This document shows, piece after piece, positions 43,627 to 53,090 of a DNA stretch of 64,000 bases. The notes below the pieces were generated by a model. It was not told the DNA's origin. It worked only from the letters and a program-made list of their open reading frames with translations, and ran no database searches. This DNA comes from Silene conica (Eukaryota; Streptophyta; Magnoliopsida; Caryophyllales; Caryophyllaceae): assembly GCA_029255685.2 (NCBI GenBank), contig CM055318.2, positions 68,543,136 to 68,607,135 on the forward strand, written 5' to 3'. The first letter of the stretch is position 1, and the number at the start of each line of letters is the position of its first letter. The position numbers were made by a program, and so were the translations under genes.

Positions 43627-43784
43627 GACTACTATCTATTAGATTCGATAATCTTGTATTTGTTGAAATTATTGTAGATGCCGTATGGCTTAATGTCAAT
43701 GAAATTATCTTATTAATCTTATTATTCAAGTTTTTAATTATGTAAAACATTTCTATCTAATTGTTGCTATATTAGTTTGATAAT

Positions 43785-45404
43785 ATGCCGGGCGGAAGAC
43801 GACGAGGTAGTGGTAGTCGTCAGACTGAGGGACGACGAGCGGGAGGTAGTGACGAGGACGAGATAATTGAGCCTCAGACGCCGGCGCCTACACATCGAGT
43901 ACACCTCGATCCGACTGATTACGAAGGCGCCAAGTGGTAAGTGTCTTATTTGTTTAAGGATAATTGATTGTATGAGTATATATATTGATTATAATATGAT
44001 TACTTGTTGACTATTTTATTTTCACATTTAACTCTTTTTCAGGTTCAGTGACAAAGACGTTTCTACTCTTATAACACAGACCATTATTTGCAACTACAAG
44101 GAGTATGCGCCCAACTGGTCAAATGCGTCGGATGCCATCAAGGAAGAGTGGTGGAATTGGTTTGAGGTATTTATTAACTGTTACCTATTTCCGTTTTATT
44201 ATTTATTACCTATTTATTGTTTCATATTTATTTAACTATATATTTTTTTTGAAACAGAAACATGTTACCTTTCACCCTCGTGATAGAGCAGCGGTTAAGT
44301 CGGCGTGGGAAGACATGATGAAAGACCGCCTCCTAAAAAAAATCCACTACGCTATGAGGAAACCTACGGAGCAAAGGCCTCAATGGATACCGGCCGATAT
44401 TTTCGAACAACTTAAGGCTAGAAAGGATGATCCAAAATTTCAAGACAAATCCGATAAAAACAAAACCAACCGGATGTCAGAAAGTACCGAAAAAGGCAAG
44501 GCCTTAGGTACTCACATTATGGGTCGTAAAAACACCCTACAGTTGATGGATGAAATTGTAATTTCTAAGTTTTTACTTCACTTTTTCTTATCTTGAATAA
44601 TTTTTAAACAATTTTCACCCTTTGACAATCTTGAGTGTTTATTTTAACAAGTGTCGTTGGATTTAAATTGCAGGCTGGAGAAGATGGGAGGGATGTACCA
44701 TCCGCTTTGAAGTTGCTGGAGAAGACAAAAAAGCATGCCAAGAAGGGTTGGCTATCAACGAAACCCAAAGCACTCTTTGTAAGTTAACAGAAACTTTTCT
44801 TTATGTTTTAGTAATTTGGTTTACTAATTAATTAACGTATACTAATAACACTTTATTTTTGTTTTGTAGGACACAGTTTTTCAAAGAAAGTCGAAAATGA
44901 TAAGTGTAGGGATCCCGGAGCAAGATATCGACGACAACGAGATCTACTTCGAAAAACACGGCGGTTTCAAGAAGAAAGGGTTGATACTCGGTATGGGAAA
45001 TGCAGCCCCAGTCATTTACGAGCGTCGTCGTCACACAAGTGCTGGGACCCAATCATCATACACTCCATGTTTGTATTTTATAGTTTATTAAAAATTAAGA
45101 CTAACCAATTATTTAACCGTTTATTAAATAAATATAATATCATGTTTGACTATTCATTGCAGATATCGTCGGCAGAGTTCTTCGAGAGAATGCTCAGCTA
45201 AGAGAACGTGATCTCGAGACATCCCAAAGGCTGAAGGCAATTGAAGAGTTCTTAAGTCAACGGGGGGCGGAGTTCACTACTCAGAGCTGCAACCCGGGAG
45301 GCTTTTCTCAGCCGAGACGCGACTTCGATGATGATGGCGGCGACAATGCTAGGTCGGCCAGCCATTTCGCCACCCCACAGCCCACCGACACGACCGTTAG
45401 ATAG
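43785..45404 (+). CDS. Second CACTA gene of D (transposase-24 / TNPA-like)
   Basis: Six exons with GT/AG borders: 43785-43936, 44043-44166, 44258-44557, 44674-44778, 44870-45068 and 45163-45404. They join in frame to 1122 bases, 373 residues. The start PGGRRRGSGSRQTEGRR is basic. The middle reads FSDKDVSTLITQTIICNYKEYAP, WWNWFE, then HVTFHPRDRAAVKSAWEDMM, the pattern of the plant En/Spm transposase-24 family. The C-terminus is helical (RVLRENAQLRERDLETSQRL) and could dimerise. Proteins of this position act as TNPA-type DNA-binding partners of TNP2 at the subterminal repeats. Unlike TNP2 of the same element, it has no visible lesion. It follows TNP2 by about 160 bp on the same strand. Confidence 0.85.
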
Positions 45405-45651
45405 GTTTTATTAGGTTGTTTAGTTGTTGTACCGCGGATTATGTTTAGTTTTTAGTTGGATGATCATTTGTAAAACCTTCATTTTAGTTATGAAAAGACG
45501 TTTTAAAAACCTTGTCTCCGACAAGTTCTTTGTTGCTGGGTTGTTTTTGCTGAAATTGCAGGTTTGGAGAGCTTGCAAAAGGGAAAAATGAGCCATTTCA
45601 TTGGAAATGGGGGGCTGGAAAAAGAGCTGAAACCGGAAAATCATACAGGAA

Positions 45652-46025
45652 TTTGCGACGGAATTCCGTCGTAAACCTTGACCAGAAGTCAAGGTCAGTC
45701 AAGGTTTGCGACGGAAATTCCGTCGCAAATAGTCCCTTTTGCGACGGATTTTCCGTCGCAAACCTTGACTGACTTTGACCAAAAGCCAAGGTCAGTCAAG
45801 ATTTGCGACGGAATTTCCGTCGCAAAAGGGACTATTTGCGACGGATTTTCCGTCGCAAATCTTGACTGACCTTGACTTTTGGTCAAGGTCAGTCCGTCGC
45901 AAAATAAGGTCAATCCGTCGCAAAATTTTTGCGACGGAAAATTCCGTCGCAAAATAACTTTTTGCGACAAAAATCATCATTTGCGACGGATTTAACCCTT
46001 TTTGCGACGGACAATTCCGTCGCAA
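45652..46025. repeat. Right subterminal repeats of D with nested palindromes
   Basis: About 16 copies of TTTGCGACGGA/TCCGTCGCAAA in inverted pairs. The block at about 45688-45780 is itself nearly repeated in inverted form at about 45789-45880, so the whole forms one large stem made of smaller stems. AGTCAAGG/CCTTGACT motifs bound each half. The short ORFs here are by-products. Confidence 0.93.
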
Positions 46026-46457
46026 AGAGCGTATTGTTTTTTAGTGTTAATTAGCTAGGGTGATCGAATAAATATGTAAGTAGTGCTGGAAAATAAGAAA
46101 TACGCTAATCGGTTTTTCAAGTTTCACCTACTTGACAAATTTCGACCCGAGTTTGTCAACATTTGAGATATTTTTGAAGTTGGTTATGTCTTATTATTGA
46201 ATTTGTTCCCTCCATTTTAGAGAAAAATCTCTTAGGTTTGGGTTTTCTACTTTTGCAGGATCGAAAATCAAATTTTTTTTCCTGTGACTAGAGTACTTAA
46301 AAAAAATGTACACACCACTAAGAGCACTATAACATTTATAAAATACAAAAAGGAGGAAGCAAGGCAAAATATCCATTTACAACTTAATAATACACAACAA
46401 AATTATGTACTAATGAAAATGTAATCACAAACCGTTACAAATACCACTAAAAAAACA

Positions 46458-46487
46458 CCCCGTGAATTTCATGGGAAACAGAACTAG
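46458..46487 (+). mobile_element. Helitron-type 3' terminus (plus orientation)
   Basis: Hairpin CCCGTGA…TCATGGG (one mismatch), then CTAG at 46484-46487 followed by T. It could be the end of an element starting at 36014 that contains CACTA D. Confidence 0.5.
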
Positions 46488-46767
46488 TTAAACAAATAAA
46501 AGGGTAGGTTGTGTATAGATAAATCTACAAACCCGTAGAAAAATAATACATGTTAGGGAAACGACTTAATCCATTGTTAAACTACCTATATAATTTATTT
46601 ATTTTTATATATTTTAGTTAGAAGTGGTGGCAATATATCTCACATGGAAATATTATTAAGTGAAAAAAGAAATAGAATAGGGTATAAAATATTTTTTTTA
46701 AAGTCGATAATATCCCACATTGAAAAGTGAGGGGAAAAAAATAAAGGAAATAGGTTATAAAATAAAG

Positions 46768-47070
46768 TTGACTAGATGTTGCATAGCGGGGATAGTATAC
46801 GGACTTTGGGAGGCAAGAAACAGATGCATATTTGGGGGGCGATTCACTCCCGTGGAGCAGGTGGTCAAGGATATCAAATTTGCCATTAAAACTAGACTTA
46901 GCTCGAGTAACGACCCATGTATACGTAGGTGGTTGGATGTAACGCTCTAATTTTAGAGCTTTTTGATGTTTTCTCCTTCGTTTTCTTTTGGCTACTCCTT
47001 TGTAAGAAACCATCTCATTTTATTCTCTTTATGGATGAATACATGTGAGACTAACATTCTTGCAAAAAAA
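46768..47070 (+). mobile_element. LINE 3' fragment (reverse transcriptase C-terminus and tail)
   Basis: The reading YGLWEARNRCIFGGRFTPVE and IRRWLDVTL then stop matches the C-terminal region of plant L1-type reverse transcriptase ORF2. It is followed by a 3' UTR with GGATGAATACATG and a poly(A). The tail matches the minus-strand copy at 37395. It is 5'-truncated and dead. Confidence 0.8.
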
Positions 47071-48036
47071 ACAATTAAAAAATTTAATATTTTTCAAATT
47101 TTAAGTAGAGGTATCAATATATCCCACATTGAAAAATTAGGAAAATAAAGAAAAAAATAAGATATTAAACAATTTTAGAATAGATAATATTAGACAATTG
47201 AGTAAATTATAAAATAAAGTTCGAACTTTTTTAAATTACCTATTTAAATTTTTTAAGATTTTAATTAAAAATATCAATTTATCCCACATTAAAAAGTTAA
47301 GGGAATAAAGTCAACATGTTGCTTCAGTTTAAGGATCATTATATAACTTCGTTCGTCAAAATAAATATTACCAACATTTAAAATTGGATCAAAATTACCA
47401 TAAACAATTAGCATATTACTCTACTTCTTATTTTCAATTTCGTATACTATGCACTATACAATTCCTTATTCTACTTCCCTTCTCCGTAATTTTTGTTCAT
47501 ATCTCCTGGCCAAATTATGGTAATCTAACTCATAAATGAGTTTAGGAAAGTTATTAGAATGGGAATCTACAAAATTAAGGGGTTTATTGAACCATAAAAA
47601 TCAAGGGACTTAAGTATTTATAAGATGTTTCATATATACCATTACACAAATTATAAAGTAAGACGAAATTAGATAATATCCCACAACGAAAAGTTAGGGA
47701 AATAAAGAAATTAAGCAGGGTATAAAACAATTTAAGAATTTATTATTTTTTAAAACTAAAAAGTATCAATGTACCCCATATTGAAAAATTAGGGGAATAA
47801 AGAAAGGAATCAGGGTATTAAAAAATTTTAGAATAGATAATATTCGAAAAATTAGGGGAGTAAAGAAATGAAATATGGTATTAAAAAGTTTTAGAATAGA
47901 TAACAATCCGTCTTATTCTATAAGTATGATCTTCCACATTGGATGTGGCAGACTGGCAGCAACTCTTGTGTGAGACTCTCTCACGCGTACAACGGGTTCA
48001 TTTATTTGTATTAAATGAGAAACTTATTATAAAAAC

Positions 48037-48063
48037 AGACGGTCTCATGGTGTGAGACCGTCT
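48037..48063. repeat. Perfect 11-bp inverted repeat
   Basis: AGACGGTCTCA and TGAGACCGTCT with a 5-base loop. This may mark the end of a MITE, but no partner end was identified. Confidence 0.7.
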
Positions 48064-48330
48064 TATTGTAGAATTTATGTGGATGTGGAGGTAGGGGAGA
48101 ATGTAGGTTTACATGTTATAATTATCCGCAAATGATAGACATATAAGAGAAGTGAAATATCTTTTAAAGGAAATATTAGCCAGTAAAGTTAATTATAAAA
48201 TAAAGCGTTTTTTTGTCAAAAATTGTACATTTATGCCCATTTTTTCAGATTTTAATTAAAAATAACAATATTTCATACATCGAAAAGTTAGGGGAATAAA
48301 GACAACATGTTGCTTCATTATAAGGGTCAG

Positions 48331-49480
48331 TTATGCCAACTTTAATTTGATAAAAGGCAGATGATATATAGTTCAGTGTCCGTTAAAATATACTCCATCT
48401 TATTCAAAATAACCTCTCTATTTCTTTTTCTGTCTATTCACAATACCTTTCCTATTTCCTTTTTTGGTAAAGTTTTATTCTTATTTTAATCATCTCACTC
48501 CACAACAATAACCCACAATACTCATATTTTATCCTTATTTTAATTCATTCATCTCACACTACACACCATGAAATCCCCTTTTATCCTATTTCCCTTCTCA
48601 CGATTAAGCATAAGAAAAACACATGTAGATTTCGACACTATAGTCAATTGCAAAAATTTGAGCCTCTAAAAATTTAGGACACGTCTTTTGTGTATAATAG
48701 GGCTTGCTTATTCCCCATTTACTCCAAAAAATATCTTGAGTTTTACCTTAATATAATTTTTATTGAAAATTTATTCGTTATGATTCAAAAATTTTGAAGA
48801 GCAATGTATATTAGCTCAACATGAAAAACACGCGATTGCACCAGAAAAAAGGTCAATACTCCAATGGTGTAAAAGCAATACACTTTAAAGTTCAACCTTT
48901 AATCACTGTTGAAATGATCTTGGACAACCCAACGACTATCCGCCAAAAGAGAAGTAGCATAGAAAGATGAATTATATTGATTTTGTTTCAAGGGAAATCG
49001 GGAGGTTGATAAGTGTTTTTAGGATAGGTTTTAATAGTGTTGGCAACCGGCAAAAGACTAAGATGAGCCATGAAAATGAGTTGAAGAAATCAATGTGGGT
49101 TCAAGGGGAAGGATTCTAATATTGAGCTAGCGAAAGCCACCAAATGATTAAAGGTTAAGGTTTGGCAAAGAAAATAAGAATAAGGTGAAAATAAAAGCAA
49201 TGTGTGCATATTGTATGTAATATAGTGTTAAGTGAATTAAAATACAAGCGGGTTGTCATGTTTGTTTCAGTTAACTAATTAAAGCTCTCAAAACTTCTAT
49301 TCGAAGGGGGAAAAATGTGTCATTCAATTCAAGTCTCAATTTCTTAACTAATAAAATCAAAGTTGAAGTAATAAAGACCGTTAGTCAAATTATGTTAGCA
49401 CTATAATTGTCTTACAATTCTTTTTACACCATAAACACTAAGACGCCCTTAAACATTTTACATTTAGCCAATAATTTTAG
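48331..49480. other. AT-rich non-coding stretch
   Basis: No gene seen. Pyrimidine-rich A/T segments near 48400-48600 only. Confidence 0.5.
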
Positions 49481-49483
49481 AAT

Positions 49484-49510
49484 CCGTGCAACGCACGGGC
49501 TACACACTAG
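49484..49510 (+). mobile_element. Helitron-type 3' terminus (plus orientation)
   Basis: Perfect hairpin CCGTGC-AAC-GCACGG (49484-49498), then CTAG at 49507-49510 and T. This is a good consensus for a plant Helitron 3' end. The matching 5' end was not identified. Confidence 0.65.
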
Positions 49511-49811
49511 TACATATAATATCCAAAGATGTAAATTTTAACACTAAAAAATTATAGTGAAGAAAAAATTGTTAAAAGCTCAAAAAAAATTGCACATAAG
49601 TTAAACTAAATTTGTATTAGATGTACGATACTCATATACATCTAGATGTATAATCCTATTTGCGAATTTTAACTTACAAAGATAGTATTTCTATCTATTT
49701 ATATATTGTGAGGATAAGTATATGTTAGGGTGCAAATCTATTTCGCACCTCGATAATGTAACGGTGAAATATCACTATAGGTGTACTAAAAATCACAAAT
49801 TCTTATTTGCA

Positions 49812-49978
49812 ACGGCACTATCCGTCGCAAGCTTGTGACGGATACCATTTTCACTCACAAATACCCACTTTTTCTCTCTCTTTAACATTATTCTTGTGGT
49901 CCCCTTTCTTCATTAACTCATTTTGTATCCATTTTATCTCACAAAATATCCGTCACAAATGGTGACCCGTCGCAGGGA
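49812..49978. mobile_element. Putative MITE-like inverted repeat
   Basis: GTGACGGATA occurs at the left and, inverted, at the right of the segment, each next to a CCGTCGC or GCGACGG motif. No target duplication was found. Confidence 0.35.
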
Positions 49979-50287
49979 AGACTTACTAACTAAAAATATA
50001 ATAGTACGAGACATTTTGGGAAAGAGCCCACGAGTAAATCCGTGAGGGCTTGGACTAAAGCGGACAATATGGTAATATAATGTAATTAGAGCGTCATTAT
50101 GAATGTAATTCAACCTAATCAACAATAACAATTGCGTCACTCTAAAATCTGTCTGCCATATTCAACGATCCTAAGATCCTTGCCGTAAATGGCTAAAGGC
50201 AACACGTTTGTGATTTCATCGTCCACGTTTTTGATGTATGTGTATGTCCCCAACTGTTAACTTCTACATTAATATCATCTATAGCTC

Positions 50288-50349
50288 TATAAATTAACTA
50301 AGCAATATGATTATAAATATACATTTACAATTCTACACACTATGAAAAT
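50288..50349 (+). promoter_or_regulatory. Probable core promoter and 5' leader of BBE-like copy 2
   Basis: TATAAA at 50288-50293 and again at 50312-50317, 62 and 38 bp before the ATG. The first leaves room for a leader of about 30 bases. A three-codon upstream ORF (ATG AAA ATA TGA, 50342-50353) overlaps the main ATG by four bases. Confidence 0.5.
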
Positions 50350-51918
50350 ATGAAATTCTATACATTTGAGTTTTGTATCGTGTCTTTGTTTTTTGTTTCA
50401 AATGTTATAACATCAAATTCATCCATAGACGGTTTTATTCGATGTCTCCCAACCAAGTCGAGTCAGAAAAATCCCGTCTCTAAGGCCGTTTTCACCCCTA
50501 CCGACCCTTCTTTCTTACGAGTTTTACAAACATACATTCGAGATAGTAGATTTAACACGTCCTTGACTCCGAAACCTCTAGCTATAGTCACGGCCTTGGA
50601 CGTAACCCATGTCCAAGCAACCGTGCTATGTGCCAAACTCGATGGCTTGCAAGTTAGGATTAGGAGTGGAGGTCATGATTTTGAGGGTATGTCGTATGTT
50701 TCTAAGGAGCCGTTTGTGATCCTTGACATGTTTAACCTACGGTCGATCAAAATCGACTTGGCAAGTCAAACGGCTATAGTCGAAGCCGGTGCAACTCTAG
50801 GTGAATTATACTATGAGATTGGTAAAATAAGTAATACCCTTGCTTTCCCTGCTGGGGTATGCCTTACTCTTGGCGTGGGAGGCCATTTTAGCGGCGGTGG
50901 GTACGGGCCCATGCTAAGGGCATTTGGCTTGTCTATCGATCACATTATCGATGCACAAGTCGTTGATGCTAACGGGATGGTTCTTAATCGAAAAAGTATG
51001 GGTGAAGACCTATTTTGGGCGATTAGAGGAGGCGGTGGTGCTAGCTTTTGCGTAGTTTTATCATGGAAAATTAAATTAGTAAAAGTTCCCGCGATTGTCA
51101 CAGTCTTTAATGTACCGAAGACCTTACAACAAGGTGCTACGGATATTGTCCTACAATGGCAACAAATCGCCACCAAAACTGATCGAAAACTCTTCATTAG
51201 AGCGCAATCACACGTACAATTTGTAGGAGGTAGCAAGACGGTCCAAGTTTCTTTCATTGGAATGTATCTTGGAAGCGCTAGTACCTTGATGTCGTTGATG
51301 AAGACGAACTTTCCTCTGTTGGGATTACAAGCAAGTGATTGTATCGAAATGCCGTGGGTGAAAACTCACTTATTTTGGAATAGTAAACCTCCAGCATCTC
51401 CAATTGATGTACTATTACAACGGAATCCTACACCGCCCCATAAATACTCAAAACATAAATCCGATTTTGTAAAATCTCCGATCCCAAGAGAGGGATTAGA
51501 AACAATATGGAAGAAGATGATCGAGGTTGAAAATGTTTTGATGCAATGGAACCCATACGGTGGAAGAATGAGTGAAATACCCGAAAATGCGACTGCATTC
51601 CCACATCGAGCTGGGAATCTGTTCAAGATACAGTACATTAAATTTTGGCAAGACGACACTGACCAAGCATTGATCAAGAACATCCAAGCGACTCGAGATC
51701 TGTATGATACATTCACCCCATTTGTGTCGCGCAATCCAAGAGAAGCCTTCTTGAATTATAGAGATGTTGATGTTGGAACCAATGCTAATGGAAATACAGG
51801 GTTTGCAATGGATTATTTCAAGGGTAATGTCAAGAGGATGTTGCAAGTTAAGGCCAAGGTTGATCCATACAATTTCTTTAGGTATGAACAAAGTATTCCG
51901 TTACTATCTAGCAATTAA
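50350..51918 (+). CDS. BBE-like FAD-linked oxidoreductase, copy 2 (complete)
   Basis: Intronless, 522 residues, normal length for the family. Residues 1-22 are a hydrophobic secretory signal peptide, so the enzyme is probably apoplastic or vacuolar. The FAD domain carries His109 (RSGGHDFEG) and Cys171 (AGVCLTLGVGGH), the two covalent flavin sites, 62 apart as in characterised BBE. Leu174, three after the Cys, matches the gatekeeper that makes a relative in Arabidopsis (BBE-like 15) a poor oxidase. Tyr185, Lys426/Gln428 and Tyr470 fit the type-I active site seen there, but Phe111 replaces the Tyr usually found two residues after the His. The C-terminal BBE domain ends DPYNFFRYEQSIP. Members oxidise carbohydrates, monolignols or alkaloid precursors; substrate is unknown. 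It is a same-strand paralogue of the gene at 1-1277. Confidence 0.96.
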   Translation: MKFYTFEFCIVSLFFVSNVITSNSSIDGFIRCLPTKSSQKNPVSKAVFTPTDPSFLRVLQTYIRDSRFNTSLTPKPLAIVTALDVTHVQATVLCAKLDGLQVRIRSGGHDFEGMSYVSKEPFVILDMFNLRSIKIDLASQTAIVEAGATLGELYYEIGKISNTLAFPAGVCLTLGVGGHFSGGGYGPMLRAFGLSIDHIIDAQVVDANGMVLNRKSMGEDLFWAIRGGGGASFCVVLSWKIKLVKVPAIVTVFNVPKTLQQGATDIVLQWQQIATKTDRKLFIRAQSHVQFVGGSKTVQVSFIGMYLGSASTLMSLMKTNFPLLGLQASDCIEMPWVKTHLFWNSKPPASPIDVLLQRNPTPPHKYSKHKSDFVKSPIPREGLETIWKKMIEVENVLMQWNPYGGRMSEIPENATAFPHRAGNLFKIQYIKFWQDDTDQALIKNIQATRDLYDTFTPFVSRNPREAFLNYRDVDVGTNANGNTGFAMDYFKGNVKRMLQVKAKVDPYNFFRYEQSIPLLSSN

Positions 51919-52066
51919 ATTGTCCTTGACTTGGTGCGTGATACTAGTATGCAAGTCTTGAGAAAGATTCATTATTTTTCTTTTCATTTTTGCTCTGTTT
52001 TTGTTGCTTATGAACTTTTTGGGACTCTACTTGTGACAGGTCCCTGAGATTTTATCCCGTTTTGCT

Positions 52067-52072
52067 AATAAA
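52067..52072 (+). terminator. Polyadenylation signal of BBE-like copy 2
   Basis: AATAAA 149 bp after the stop, following a T-rich segment. A plausible near-upstream element. Confidence 0.5.
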
Positions 52073-53090
52073 AATGAAGAGTGTAACTCGTAAGATCCAT
52101 GTATCACCCTAAGTTAGCTCTTTGTTAATCACATTAATATCAATTAAAATGTTCCATACACGAAAGCCCGAAATGATTCAACCCATAATACAGACTTCAC
52201 ATGGCCTAAGGGCTCCTCCCAAAGAACTCCATTTTCATAGTAATTTATATTGCAATTGTTCCTTACAATTACTACAACTCAAGCCAATGAGACTCGAAAG
52301 GGCAGACAGCTCCGATCTAACCCAAACTTGATATGATTCGACTCGACTTGATCGATCCAAATCTAACCTGATTGCCAACTTTAACTACTACAACTCTATT
52401 GGACTAATGTTGGAAAATTTCTCTCTAAAAATCTTAGAGAGCTAAAATCTCTCCTTGCTGAGAGCTTTTCTTCTTCGTCAGTCCTTAAATTTTCTTAATC
52501 AAATCTTTCACGTTTTTCAAATAAAATCCAGTAAATTTCTTCAAATCATTACTTCTTATAAAAGTATTCAACAATCTTTAAACGTTTGATGTTGGTTTTA
52601 CTGAAGATTGGTTAATCAACCTGCAAAGCTACTCAAGTAGTTCGTTGCTTATGGTTTTCCTCAAGTTCAAATGTTAAACCAATTTTTTTAAGCAAAAGAT
52701 TAGGTTAAAGATTTTATCCTTTTTGTTTAGCTACACTGCAGAAGATCATTATTATGGATGGTGTAGGGTGATTGGGTGACGGGTGTTTACGAGGAGCTGC
52801 TGTCAGTTGGAGTTTATTGGACATTCAATTTGGGGCTCTGCAACTTCTGGTTTCTGCACGCCTAAAATCTTACCTACACGAAATAAATTACAATTAATGA
52901 TTAAAAGCTTAATCGCTAATTGGAGGACTTAATTGGGGGTGTCTGCATGGCCAATTGCTAGCGAATTGCTTTTTCTAGGGTTTCGAGTTTCTGCATTTAG
53001 GGGCGACGGTTAGGGTTTCTCTAGTTTGTTATATATTGAGTTCTTTTGATAGCCTGGCTTCATTCACTTCTCACTGCTTCTTTTCTTACA
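52073..53090. other. Intergenic, grading into LINE 5' UTR
   Basis: No host gene. The part from roughly 52700 leads directly into the LINE ORF1 start and is probably its 5' UTR, but its left border is not marked by a clear signal. Confidence 0.4.

Larger units (their letters stand above)
38708..46046 (+). mobile_element. CACTA (En/Spm) transposon D
   Basis: 7339 bp, beginning CACTACAAAAAAATATTG and ending (inverted) CACTAAAAAACAATACGC. It is flanked by the 3-bp duplication TTA at 38705-38707 and 46047-46049. Subterminal arrays of TTTGCGACGGA occupy both ends. It encodes a TNP2-type transposase (with one stop and one frameshift) and a second transposase-24-type gene that is fully open. A long hairpin lies upstream of the transposase start. 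It may move only with help from an intact relative. Confidence 0.97.
46600..48330. repeat. Degenerate repeat array, right block
   Basis: Further copies of the ATATCCCACATTGAAAAGTTAGG…AATAAAGAAA unit seen at 25980-26935, near 46632, 46705, 47118, 47276, 47676, 47770 and 48273. Interrupted by a LINE tail. Probably one array split by later insertions. Confidence 0.75.

Noticed and set aside
45598..46025. Overlapping ORFs with repeated FATE and PSQ peptides on both strands
   Set aside because: They are translations of the palindromic TTTGCGACGGA repeats and not genes.
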